Of a stretch of DNA of 64,000 nt, positions 9,534 through 17,753 are shown piece by piece. A model generated the notes under the pieces. The model saw nothing but the letters and a program-made list of their open reading frames with translations. It did no database searches and was not told where the DNA came from. The stretch is from an uncultured Bacteroidota bacterium. GTDB lineage: Bacteria > Bacteroidota > Bacteroidia > Chitinophagales > Chitinophagaceae. The first letter of the stretch is position 1. Each line of letters opens with the position of its first letter. The DNA is taken from the NCBI GenBank assembly GCA_903882805.1, contig CAIRYK010000078.1:114896-178895 (forward strand), read 5' to 3'. A program made the translations under genes and the position numbers.

Positions 9534-10400
9534 ATGACTGATAAATCTGCAAATTATGATTCTGAAAATTGGGATATAAGGATTGCCGCTCATCGTAGCG
9601 TTGTAGATTTTAATTTCAAAGAGCTATGGCGATACAGGGATTTGTTGATGATGTTCGTTAAAAAGGACATCATCACAGTATATAAGCAAACCATATTGGG
9701 ACCAATATGGTTTATTATACAGCCTGTCCTTACCTCTTTTATGTTCTTCTTTATATTCAACAGTATTGCTAAAATATCAACAGGCACAGTTCCATCGGTG
9801 TTGTTTTACCTGATAGGTACTACGCTTTGGAGTTATTTTTCTGATACGCTGAACATTACCTCAAAGACCTTTACCGACAACGCTTCAGTATTTGGCAAGG
9901 TATACTTTCCGCGATTGATATTACCGTTTTCTAAGGTAGTTTCTGGCTTAGTTAAGTTTCTCATACAGTTTAGTTTGTTTTTGGCTGTGTGGCTGTATTA
10001 CGTATTTATAGAACACGCCGTTACGCCCAACTGGTACATCCTGCTTACTCCGCTCTGGTTGTTTATCATAGTGTTGTTGAGTCTTGCATTTGGCATCATT
10101 ATTACATCGCTTACCACAAAGTACCGCGACCTGATATTCCTTATCGGTTTTGGTGTGCAGCTGGCTATGTATCTTACACCGGTTATCATTCCACTCGATC
10201 AGGTATCGGGCAGCAAGAAGATTTTTTTTCAGATTAATCCGCTTACGTCATTGTTCGAAGCATTTAAGTATGGCTTTTTTGGTCAGGGATCTTTTGAGCC
10301 ATTCTGGTTGATGTATAGCGCAGGATTTACACTGGTTTTATTGATATTCGGTATCATTATTTTCAATAAGGTCGAGAAACGTTTTATCGACACCGTATAA
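9534..10400 (+). CDS. wzm: ABC-2 type polysaccharide/O-antigen exporter permease (Wzm-like)
   Basis: A 288-residue permease with about six hydrophobic segments. It has the family N-terminus with an amphipathic stretch before the first helix (DLLMMFVKKDIITVYKQTIL, then GPIWFIIQPV) and the late motif YLTPVIIPLDQV. Wzm moves undecaprenyl-linked polysaccharide across the inner membrane in partnership with Wzt, encoded 9 bp downstream. The gene follows the BY-kinase by 44 bp on the same strand. The pairing of Wza/Wzc-like proteins with an ABC exporter is a frequent arrangement in Bacteroidota polysaccharide loci. Confidence 0.9.
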   Translation: MTDKSANYDSENWDIRIAAHRSVVDFNFKELWRYRDLLMMFVKKDIITVYKQTILGPIWFIIQPVLTSFMFFFIFNSIAKISTGTVPSVLFYLIGTTLWSYFSDTLNITSKTFTDNASVFGKVYFPRLILPFSKVVSGLVKFLIQFSLFLAVWLYYVFIEHAVTPNWYILLTPLWLFIIVLLSLAFGIIITSLTTKYRDLIFLIGFGVQLAMYLTPVIIPLDQVSGSKKIFFQINPLTSLFEAFKYGFFGQGSFEPFWLMYSAGFTLVLLIFGIIIFNKVEKRFIDTV

Positions 10401-10409
10401 TATAGCAGA

Positions 10410-11678
10410 ATGAGTAACGAGGTAGTGATAAAGGCCGAAAACGTAAGTAAGCTTTACCGTCTGGGTCAGGTGGGTACAGGCACGCTTAGCCACGACCTGA
10501 AAAGGTGGTGGGCTACCGCGCGCGGCAAGGAAGACCCCTACCTGAAAGTAGGCGTAGAAAACGATCGTACCAAAAAGAGCAACAGCGACTATGCCTGGGC
10601 GCTGCAAGACATTAACTTCAATGTGGAGCGCGGCGACACGCTGGGTATAATAGGTAAAAACGGCGCTGGCAAATCAACACTACTAAAGATACTGTCGCGC
10701 GTGACAACGCCTACCAAGGGCGAGATAAAGGTGCGCGGCCGCATTGCATCGTTGCTGGAAGTAGGCACGGGCTTTCACCCCGAGCTTACCGGTAAGGAGA
10801 ATATATACATGAATGGCGCCATACTGGGTATGACCAAGCGCGAGATAAGCAGCAAGTTTGATGAAATAGTAGATTTTGCAGGCGTGGAGTTGTATATCAA
10901 CACGCCGGTGAAACGTTATTCGTCGGGTATGTATGTGCGTTTGGCGTTTGCCGTAGCGGCACATCTGGAGCCGGAAATACTGATAGTAGACGAGGTGCTT
11001 GCTGTAGGCGACGCTGAGTTTCAGAAAAAGTGTCTCGGTAAAATGGGCGATGTGGCCAGCCACGGACGCACCATTATATTTGTGAGCCATAATATGCAGG
11101 CGGTGCAAAGCTTGTGCAAAACAGCGTTGTACCTTAAAGCAGGCCGTGTAGCCGATGTTGGCCGCACCGATATGGTAATAAACAACTACCTGAGCCGCGA
11201 AATAAAGAACTGCATGGAGCGCGACTGGAATGGCGACAATGAGGCTCCGGGTAATGAGTACATAAAGATGGTGGCTGCGCGCGCAATACCGCATGTAGCA
11301 AACCCTAACGACCCTATAACTGTAGGCACGCCTATAACAATGCAGTTTGAGTTTATCAGCTATCTGGATAAAGTGCCGATAGAACTCAGTTTGTTGTTGT
11401 TTACTTTTGCGGGCGTTTGCATATTCAACCTTGGAGCTGGACCGCTGACGCTGGAGAAAGGAAAGAAATATAAGAGCGAGTTGCAAATACCTGGCAACCT
11501 GCTCAACGATGATATATACACTATTAATCTGCTTTTTGTAAAGGATTCGTCCACAAAAATATTCACCATAGAAGATTTGTTAACATTTGAAGTGGTAGAC
11601 GAGGCGCGCGAAGGTAGCTGGTTTGGCAAATGGCCAGGCGCTATCCGGCCTATTCTGCCATTTACATTAACGCAATAA
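10410..11678 (+). CDS. wzt: ABC transporter ATP-binding protein with C-terminal glycan-recognition domain (Wzt-like)
   Basis: A 422-residue ATPase subunit. The nucleotide-binding domain (about 1-250) has Walker A GIIGKNGAGKST (about 78-89), the signature region KRYSSGMYVRLAFA and Walker B ILIVDEVLAVGD. The H-loop is in FVSHNMQAV. The remaining 170 residues form a beta-rich domain resembling Wzt-C, which in studied O-antigen systems binds the modified non-reducing end of the glycan before export. The stop is 2 bp before the aminotransferase start, indicating co-transcription. The methyltransferase genes immediately downstream may supply the terminal mark that this domain reads; that link is inference. 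Confidence 0.9.
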   Translation: MSNEVVIKAENVSKLYRLGQVGTGTLSHDLKRWWATARGKEDPYLKVGVENDRTKKSNSDYAWALQDINFNVERGDTLGIIGKNGAGKSTLLKILSRVTTPTKGEIKVRGRIASLLEVGTGFHPELTGKENIYMNGAILGMTKREISSKFDEIVDFAGVELYINTPVKRYSSGMYVRLAFAVAAHLEPEILIVDEVLAVGDAEFQKKCLGKMGDVASHGRTIIFVSHNMQAVQSLCKTALYLKAGRVADVGRTDMVINNYLSREIKNCMERDWNGDNEAPGNEYIKMVAARAIPHVANPNDPITVGTPITMQFEFISYLDKVPIELSLLLFTFAGVCIFNLGAGPLTLEKGKKYKSELQIPGNLLNDDIYTINLLFVKDSSTKIFTIEDLLTFEVVDEAREGSWFGKWPGAIRPILPFTLTQ

Positions 11679-11680
11679 TT

Positions 11681-12760
11681 ATGATAAACGTTTCCAAGCC
11701 TTTCCTGCCAGAAATGGAGGAGTATTTTGAGTACTTGCGCGGTATCTGGAAGCGCAACTGGCTTACAAATAATGGCCCGCTGGTAAACGATCTGGAACTG
11801 AAGCTGAAAGACTACCTCGATGTTCAGCATTTATTGTACATGACCAATGGCACCATTGCTATACAGATAGCCATAAAAGCCTTGGATATAACAGGCGAGG
11901 TAATAACTACTCCGTTTTCTTATGTAGCCACTACATCGTCTATATTGTGGGAGGGTTGCGAGCCTGTGTTTGTGGATATAGACAGGCACACGCTCAACAT
12001 AGATCCCGCAAAGATTGAAGCGGCAATTACGGAACGCACTACCGGCATACTGGCTACGCACGTATTTGGCAACCCCTGCGATGTGGAGGCGATTGCTGCA
12101 ATAGCTAAAAAACATAATCTGAAAGTTATTTATGATGCCGCTCATTGCTTCGGTTCGAAATACAATGGGCGTTCGGTATTTGAGTTTGGCGATGTAAGCA
12201 CTACCAGCTTTCATGCCACCAAATTGTTTCATACAGTAGAGGGCGGAGCAGTGTTTACAACGCAGCCTGCCGTACTGAAGCAAATGGCTTTTTTGCGCAA
12301 TTTTGGGCACGATGTGAACGATACTTTTGCTGCAGTAGGCATTAACGGCAAAAATTCTGAGTTTCATGCGGCTATGGGCCTCGTGAACCTTAAGAAAATA
12401 AAAGAGTTGCTACAATCGCGCATAGATCAGACAAAGCATTACGATGCTGCATTGAAATCGCTGGAAGTGGAAAAGCCACAATTCATAAAGGGAGCTGAGC
12501 CGAACTACTCCTATTACCCTATAATATTCAAATCGGAAGAGGCGTTGCTAAAGGCAATGAAGGAACTAAATGATAATTGGATATACCCACGCAGGTATTT
12601 TTACCCCAGCCTTTCTACATTGCCTTTTGTAGGTAAGTCTGAAACACCGATATCGAACGATATTTCTAAGCGGGTATTGTGCCTGCCTATGTACCATACG
12701 CTTACTTTCGAGGAAATAGACTTTGTGTGCAGAATATTGCTCAGGGCCCAAAATTCGTAA
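11681..12760 (+). CDS. DegT/DnrJ/EryC1 PLP-dependent sugar aminotransferase
   Basis: A 359-residue aminotransferase of the family acting on keto-sugar nucleotides. The PLP-binding Lys181 lies in TSFHATKLFHT, and the cofactor region YDAAHCFGSKYNG and VFGNPCDVEAI are recognisable. The product would be an amino-deoxy sugar nucleotide for the neighbouring polysaccharide. I chose the ATG at 11681 because it lies just after the Wzt stop and gives the usual family start (NVSKPFLPEMEEYF). The frame stays open upstream into wzt, but those codons are unlike the family. Confidence 0.9.
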   Translation: MINVSKPFLPEMEEYFEYLRGIWKRNWLTNNGPLVNDLELKLKDYLDVQHLLYMTNGTIAIQIAIKALDITGEVITTPFSYVATTSSILWEGCEPVFVDIDRHTLNIDPAKIEAAITERTTGILATHVFGNPCDVEAIAAIAKKHNLKVIYDAAHCFGSKYNGRSVFEFGDVSTTSFHATKLFHTVEGGAVFTTQPAVLKQMAFLRNFGHDVNDTFAAVGINGKNSEFHAAMGLVNLKKIKELLQSRIDQTKHYDAALKSLEVEKPQFIKGAEPNYSYYPIIFKSEEALLKAMKELNDNWIYPRRYFYPSLSTLPFVGKSETPISNDISKRVLCLPMYHTLTFEEIDFVCRILLRAQNS

Positions 12761-12808
12761 GTAGTAGCTTTAGTATTACCGGTTAGCATACAACAAAACA
12801 ATCACCCA

Positions 12809-13531
12809 ATGGAACAAGCAGAATCATGGCGGGATTTCTGGCAGAAATGGCGCAACACCAATGCTGAAAAAGAAGAGGACTTGTATTTTCAGGTTGGCCG
12901 CACTGTAAACAAGAAGCCCGTAGACAAGGAACTGTTCGATCTGGTAAATCAGGACCTGATACAAACACTTGAGCTGAGCGCTAACGATGTTTTAGTAGAT
13001 TTTTGTTGCGGCAACGGCTTATGCACTTACGAGTATAAAGACCATGTGCGGCAAATAATAGCGGTAGATTTCGCACAACACCTTATTGCCTCTGCCAATA
13101 AATTGAAGTCTGCGCCAAATATTACCTACTGCCTCGGTAGCCTGTTCGATTTTTTAGACGCCTTTAAAACTACGTTTGAAGTTGTTCCTACCAAGTATTG
13201 TATGAACGGCGCTCTGGCTTACTTCGATCCTGCAGGCTTCGAGCGCATACTAAAGAGTATCATCAATATTTCGGGTAGCAACTTTAAGTTTTTTATTACG
13301 GTAGTGCCCAACTTAGAATTGCTGAGCAACTACTACAACACGCCCGAACGGATGGAGCATTATCTGGCGAATGTGGCCAAGGGCGATATTATGCATGAAG
13401 GCATGGGAAGATGGTGGTCGCCGGCAGAGATAAATGAGCTATGCGACCGTCTCGGGCTGAACTGCCGCATCTGGAATCAGCCGGAAATAATTTCTAATTA
13501 CCGAATGGACATACTGATAAGCGGAAGCTAA
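12809..13531 (+). CDS. SAM-dependent methyltransferase, tandem paralogue 1 of 3
   Basis: A 240-residue class I methyltransferase. The SAM-binding motif I appears as VLVDFCCGNGLCTYEY (about 62-77), followed by an acidic residue at the end of the second strand (IIAVDFAQHLI). It shares its whole length with the next two genes: the start (LYFQVGRTVNKKPVDKE), the CCGNG core, the MGRWW region near 195 and the end (YRMDILIS) are common to all three. Location after a sugar aminotransferase suggests an N- or O-methylation of a sugar in the exported glycan. The substrate cannot be read from the sequence. Confidence 0.8.
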   Translation: MEQAESWRDFWQKWRNTNAEKEEDLYFQVGRTVNKKPVDKELFDLVNQDLIQTLELSANDVLVDFCCGNGLCTYEYKDHVRQIIAVDFAQHLIASANKLKSAPNITYCLGSLFDFLDAFKTTFEVVPTKYCMNGALAYFDPAGFERILKSIINISGSNFKFFITVVPNLELLSNYYNTPERMEHYLANVAKGDIMHEGMGRWWSPAEINELCDRLGLNCRIWNQPEIISNYRMDILISGS

Positions 13532-13650
13532 AATGGCAGTCTGTAATTAGCATATAAAAAGTATTATTTTTACCAGCCATTAATGCGATGGCTGTTTTTT
13601 TTAGCCATTGCCAAACAGTTTTATTTTAAAAATATTATCGCCATACAGCT

Positions 13651-14376
13651 ATGCAGCAATACGAAACCTGGGAAGAGTTTTATAAAGTATATAGAAACAA
13701 AGCAGTTGAAAATGAAACCGATCTGTATTTTCAGGTGGGCAAAACCATCAATAAAAAACCGATTGAGAAGGAGATTTTCGACCTCATAAACGAGAATATT
13801 ATAAAGGATCTCGATTTGCAACCCACAGATATTTTGGTGGAGCTGTGCTGTGGTAATGGGTTGTGTACCTACGAGTTTAAAGACAAGGTGCAGCAAATAA
13901 TGGCTACGGATTTTGCTGCGCACCTCATAGAGGCTGCAAATAAATTTAAACTGGCGCCCAATATCACCTATACGCTGGGTAGCGCCCTCGATTTCTTGAA
14001 TGAGTTTACATCTAAGTGGGGTGTGGTACCTAACAAGTACCTGATGAACCACTCTATACCGCACTTTACTCCTGCCGACCTGACGGATATACTGAAGGCA
14101 ATCATCGGTATATCTGGCAATAAATTCACTTTCCTGATTACGGGAGCGCCCAATGTTGAGAAGCTGGGCAACTTTTATAATACGGAAGAACGCTGGCAGA
14201 AGTATAAAGACAATCTGGCAACGGGCAACTTTATAAACGATGGTATGGGCCGCTGGTGGAATGGAGCGGAGTTTGTAGAAGTGTGTGAGGCGCTCAACCT
14301 TGATTGCAAAGTGTACGATCAGGACCCTCGCGAGTCGAACTACCGCATAGATATACTGATAAGCGGTAGAGGATAA
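13651..14376 (+). CDS. SAM-dependent methyltransferase, tandem paralogue 2 of 3
   Basis: A 241-residue paralogue of the preceding gene. Motif I reads ILVELCCGNGLCTYEF, and the NKKPIEKEIFDL, MGRWWNGAEF and YRIDILISG segments match the other copies. It is separated from copy 1 by 119 bp and from copy 3 by 33 bp. The acidic residue of motif II is kept (MATDFAAHLIEAA), so the SAM site looks intact. Divergence between copies is large enough that this is an old duplication and each may have its own acceptor. Confidence 0.8.
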   Translation: MQQYETWEEFYKVYRNKAVENETDLYFQVGKTINKKPIEKEIFDLINENIIKDLDLQPTDILVELCCGNGLCTYEFKDKVQQIMATDFAAHLIEAANKFKLAPNITYTLGSALDFLNEFTSKWGVVPNKYLMNHSIPHFTPADLTDILKAIIGISGNKFTFLITGAPNVEKLGNFYNTEERWQKYKDNLATGNFINDGMGRWWNGAEFVEVCEALNLDCKVYDQDPRESNYRIDILISGRG

Positions 14377-14409
14377 TTTACAAAAACAGAAAGTAATAAA
14401 AATACGTTT

Positions 14410-15147
14410 ATGCAGCAATTCGATCAATGGCACGACTATTGGGATAATTTTTTACTCCACAAGCATGGTAAGGCCGAAGTAACCAGCGAGGACGATCTGT
14501 TTTTTCAGGTAGCGCGCACGGTAAATAAAAAGCCGGTGGAAAAGGAAGTGCTGGATATAATAATTGCGCAGATAATCAGAGAGTTAAACCTTACTCACAA
14601 CGATCTGTTGGTAGATTTTTGTTGTGGCAATGGCTTGTTTACCTACGAGTTGCGCGATGTGGTGAAAGAAATAATAGCGGTGGATTTTGCACAAAATATT
14701 ATAGACACCGCCAATAAGTACAAGGCCGCCGATAATATAGCTTATAGGTTGGGTAGCGCTGTTACCTACATGGATACCTTTAAGGAGGAGTGGCCCGGTA
14801 AGACGCCGGAAAAGTACCTGATGAATGACAGCCTTGCCTACTTTACGCCTGCCGATCTGGAAGCCATGCTGAAGGGAATAGGGGCAGTGTCGCCTCGCTT
14901 TGCATTCTTGCTCCGCGGTGCGCCAAACGAGGATTTGAAGTGGAATTTTTACAACACCGAGGAGCGTAAGCAATATTACTACGACAATAAAGCGAAGGGC
15001 GACCTAACCAATGGCGGTTTGGGTGCATGGTGGAAACCAGTTGATATTGAAGAGGTATGTTCCAGATTGGGATTGAACTGTACCATTACCAATCAGGTAT
15101 TGCCCGTATCGGACTACCGAATGGATATATTGTTAAGTACACGATAG
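14410..15147 (+). CDS. SAM-dependent methyltransferase, tandem paralogue 3 of 3
   Basis: A 245-residue third paralogue, with motif I LLVDFCCGNGLFTYEL and motif II IIAVDFAQNIIDTANKY. Relative to its neighbours it has a short insertion in the N-terminal region (KHGKAEVTSEDD). The start (MQQFDQWHDYW) resembles copy 2. It ends the plus-strand run; a strong hairpin terminator follows and the next gene is on the opposite strand. A role as a sugar methyltransferase of the polysaccharide locus is inferred from context. Confidence 0.8.
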   Translation: MQQFDQWHDYWDNFLLHKHGKAEVTSEDDLFFQVARTVNKKPVEKEVLDIIIAQIIRELNLTHNDLLVDFCCGNGLFTYELRDVVKEIIAVDFAQNIIDTANKYKAADNIAYRLGSAVTYMDTFKEEWPGKTPEKYLMNDSLAYFTPADLEAMLKGIGAVSPRFAFLLRGAPNEDLKWNFYNTEERKQYYYDNKAKGDLTNGGLGAWWKPVDIEEVCSRLGLNCTITNQVLPVSDYRMDILLSTR

Positions 15148-15162
15148 AAGCGCTTAAAAGAG

Positions 15163-15219
15163 AAAGGTCTGCTGTTTATGCCTATGCTTTTCGCATGGCT
15201 AAAGCAGCAGACCTTTTTT
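15163..15219. terminator. hairpin terminator between convergent genes
   Basis: A 12-bp perfect outer stem (AAAGGTCTGCTG at 15163-15174 with its complement at 15205-15216) encloses a second short stem and is followed by a T run on the plus strand. It ends the methyltransferase run and may also act for the minus-strand TylF-type gene. Confidence 0.8.
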
Positions 15220-15245
15220 ATGTGCGGTAAAAACCGGAATGAGTG

Positions 15246-15995
15246 TTACAGGCTATTTTTAATGATTACCCCGTGGCCGTTGAGGTTGTATATTTTTGTG
15301 CCATTGGTAATCTGAATTTCGTTGAACATTTTAGTTACGCCCTCGCAACCCCAGATACCATAATCGTCGAAAGCGACAATGCCGCCCACTACCAGATTTG
15401 GCCAAATGTAATCGAACACGCCTTTTGCCGAGCCGTAAGTATCTACGTCTATGTGGCAAAACTTGTAGCTTTTGTTCTGCATCTGGTCTTGAAAATCGTC
15501 GGGGAAAATACCTTTCAGTATTACAGCGTTGGTAGAATTGTTGGCCTTCAGCAGTTCTTTTACCAGATTTTCGTTGGTGTCAGAGTGCTCGCCGCCTTTG
15601 TAGTTGGTGTCGTGTTCGCCAGCTTTTACAACGCCTTCAAATGTATCGCAAAGATACACAACGCTGCCTGGGTTGCTTTCCGATGCCTTTGCTATCAGCG
15701 CTCCTGTGCCGCCTTTCCATACGCCTACTTCTACCACATCGCCTGCCAGTGGCGCTACTTGTTTGGCAAGATCCCACAGTTCGTAGCAACGGTATTTGTC
15801 TACAAGGGTGTTGTTTTTTATGCTATCCATGAGTTGCACAAACTCTTCATCTTTTTCCCAGGGGGCATAAGAAGCCAGCGGAATGATCTGCTGATGAATA
15901 AAATCTTTATTGAGCTGGCTAAACCGGGTAGACCTGAGCACATTGAGCAGTTGCTTACGCTCGTTGTTTAAAATGCTGGCAAAATCATTTTGCAT
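15246..15995 (-). CDS. TylF/MycF-type O-methyltransferase
   Basis: A 249-residue protein of the macrocin O-methyltransferase (TylF) family. Motif I appears as GDVVEVGVWKGGTGAL (about residues 100-115), followed by YLCDTFEGVVKA, the FCHIDVDTYGSAKGVF metal-binding region and GGIVAFDDYGIWGCEG. Family members are Mg-dependent and methylate sugar hydroxyls of antibiotics or surface glycans. It lies at the end of the polysaccharide locus but on the minus strand, convergent with the three class I methyltransferases. It is unrelated to those three in sequence. A promoter-like TATTTTCG lies upstream on the minus strand near 16040. Confidence 0.88.
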   Translation of the reverse strand: MQNDFASILNNERKQLLNVLRSTRFSQLNKDFIHQQIIPLASYAPWEKDEEFVQLMDSIKNNTLVDKYRCYELWDLAKQVAPLAGDVVEVGVWKGGTGALIAKASESNPGSVVYLCDTFEGVVKAGEHDTNYKGGEHSDTNENLVKELLKANNSTNAVILKGIFPDDFQDQMQNKSYKFCHIDVDTYGSAKGVFDYIWPNLVVGGIVAFDDYGIWGCEGVTKMFNEIQITNGTKIYNLNGHGVIIKNSL

Positions 15996-16133
15996 AAATG
16001 GCGACTTTAGTTAATTAGTATTGCTTTCTAAGAACAGGCGCGAAAATACAAATTAATCGCAACGCAAGGGTTTTATTTGCGACGCCCTGTATGTAATGGG
16101 CATCGGTATACCTGCTTTGCAAAAAAACTCCTC

Positions 16134-16141
16134 TATTTTTG
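16134..16141 (+). promoter_or_regulatory. candidate -7 box (TATTTTTG) for the WbqC-like gene
   Basis: The octamer matches the Bacteroidota -7 consensus TAnnTTTG and lies 73 bp before the ATG at 16215. No -33 TTG at the ideal spacing is present, so confidence is limited. Confidence 0.4.
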
Positions 16142-16214
16142 CGCTCTGTCTGCTTCATTCGCTCATGGCGCCGGCAAAAGAAAGAAGAATAGGAGTACAC
16201 AAAAAAACAACATT

Positions 16215-16916
16215 ATGAAAATTGGAATCATGCAGCCTTATTTTTTGCCTTATCTGGGTTATTTTCAGATAATGAAGGCTTGCGATAAGTATGTTGTGTA
16301 CGACAATATAAAATTTACCAAGAAAGGCTGGATACATCGCAATCGTATGTTGCTCAATGGCAAAGACGCTCTGTTCAGCCTGCCGTTGAAAAGCGATTCA
16401 GATTTTCTGAATATAGACCAGCGTTCGCTGGCAGAGGGTTTTGAGAAAGAAAGAAACAAGATATTGGGGCAGATAAAATCGGCCTACGGTAAAGCCCCCC
16501 AATTCAAAACCGTGTATCCCATTATTGAGTCCATCTTTAATTATACTGACGTTAATTTGTTTGGTTACATTTTCAACTCAATAGATACCATAAAAGACTA
16601 TCTGCAAATAGATACCCCGCTCGTAGTATCGTCGTCGATAGATATGGACCATGAGTTGAAAAGCAAGTATCGCGTAATGGAGATTGTGAAACGACTGGGG
16701 GGCGATACCTATATAAACCCGATTGGCGGTATGGAACTTTATGACAAGCAGGAGTTTGCAGATAACGGTATTGCGTTGCATTTTCATAAAATGCAGTCGG
16801 TGGTTTATCCTCAGTTCAATAACGAATTTGTGCCTTACTTATCCATACTGGATTTGATGATGTTTGTAGAGCGCGAAACGCTGGTCGGGTATCTGGATCG
16901 GTTTGATTTGGTGTGA
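16215..16916 (+). CDS. WbqC-like family protein
   Basis: A 233-residue protein beginning MKIGIMQPYFLPYLGYFQ, the hallmark start of WbqC-like proteins. YVVYDNIKFTKKGWIHRNR and the C-terminal LSILDLMMFV are also typical. WbqC-type genes occur in O-antigen and other polysaccharide loci, with an uncertain role in transferring an amino-acid-like or sugar substituent. I take the ATG at 16215; the frame is open further upstream, but that sequence is basic and low in complexity and precedes the conserved start. It closes the polysaccharide region. Confidence 0.87.
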   Translation: MKIGIMQPYFLPYLGYFQIMKACDKYVVYDNIKFTKKGWIHRNRMLLNGKDALFSLPLKSDSDFLNIDQRSLAEGFEKERNKILGQIKSAYGKAPQFKTVYPIIESIFNYTDVNLFGYIFNSIDTIKDYLQIDTPLVVSSSIDMDHELKSKYRVMEIVKRLGGDTYINPIGGMELYDKQEFADNGIALHFHKMQSVVYPQFNNEFVPYLSILDLMMFVERETLVGYLDRFDLV

Positions 16917-16961
16917 TGCCGATTATAGCTGTATTTTTACAGATAATCGTTCCTCTTCACC

Positions 16962-17582
16962 ATGCGCCTCCACAATCTGATTGCTGCACTTGTTCTGGTA
17001 GTAAATTGTTCCCTTACCTCGTGGGCACAGGAAGTAATTTCCGACTGCGATGTGCATGGCTCTGCAAGAATGGAGCGGCCGGAATACCGGCTGAATGTGT
17101 ATAAAAACAGGTATAAGTTTCCACGTAAAAGCGATTTCATTACAGGCATTACACTCCGGCAGTTGTTAGAAAGCGGCAATGAGGATGATTTCCCGATAGA
17201 GAAGGCGGTGATACTAACAGGATACGTATATGATGTAAAAATGGGAGGGGTAGAGACCTGCAACTGCAAAGCAACCGACCAGGACCACCGAGACACCCAC
17301 ATAGAGCTAACGCCCGATGCCAATCACACGGGCCCCGAATACAGGCTAATTGTAGAAGTAACCCCGCGCATACGCACGCTGCTGGCCATGAAAGGGATGG
17401 ATTGGTCGACGAGCGAGCTAAAGGATATGCTGGTAGGCCACAGAGTGAAAGTGGCCGGGTGGCTGTTTTACGACGAGGAACATAAAAGTCAGGCATTTGC
17501 CACCCGACCAAACGGCGACCGCAACTGGCGTGCAAGCTGCTGGGAAGTGCATCCGGTTACCTATATCAAAACGCTGGACTAA
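16962..17582 (+). CDS. exported protein of unknown function (OB-fold-like)
   Basis: A 206-residue protein with a signal peptide ending at about LTSWAQ. The mature part has an alternating beta pattern: VILTGYVYDVKMGG, ETCNCKA, DTHIELTPD, RVKVAGWLFYD and a final WEVHPVT. This order resembles bacterial OB-fold/nuclease-like periplasmic domains in which a modified-bond cofactor or nucleic acid may bind, but I do not recognise a named family with certainty. Two Cys in CNC could bind metal. It is a single gene between the WbqC-like and Ig-repeat genes. No function is assigned. Confidence 0.75.
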   Translation: MRLHNLIAALVLVVNCSLTSWAQEVISDCDVHGSARMERPEYRLNVYKNRYKFPRKSDFITGITLRQLLESGNEDDFPIEKAVILTGYVYDVKMGGVETCNCKATDQDHRDTHIELTPDANHTGPEYRLIVEVTPRIRTLLAMKGMDWSTSELKDMLVGHRVKVAGWLFYDEEHKSQAFATRPNGDRNWRASCWEVHPVTYIKTLD

Positions 17583-17662
17583 TTGAGAGGAGTTGAATAA
17601 TTATTGCAGTGTGTAACTGCTTTTTAACTTATGTTTTATACATTTAGCAATAAAAAATATCA

Positions 17663-17670
17663 TACTTTTG
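17663..17670 (+). promoter_or_regulatory. candidate -7 box (TACTTTTG) for the Ig-repeat protein
   Basis: The sequence fits TAnnTTTG exactly and lies 83 bp before the ATG at 17754, in an otherwise AT-rich intergenic region. A clear -33 TTG at standard spacing is not seen. Confidence 0.4.
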
Positions 17671-17753
17671 CTAACGATTGCGCATGGTTATGCGTCATTT
17701 ACTGAAAGCCATATTTTCTGTATTTTTAAAAACCAATATTTAAACGAGTATTT

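Noticed and set aside
13583..13789. A 68-codon plus-strand frame overlapping methyltransferase 2
   Set aside because: It is out of frame with the methyltransferase, basic, without motif, and starts in an AT-rich spacer.
15243..15971. A 242-codon plus-strand frame opposite the TylF-type gene
   Set aside because: The minus-strand frame has all TylF family motifs and a plausible promoter; the plus-strand product is Phe/Val/Tyr-rich without pattern.
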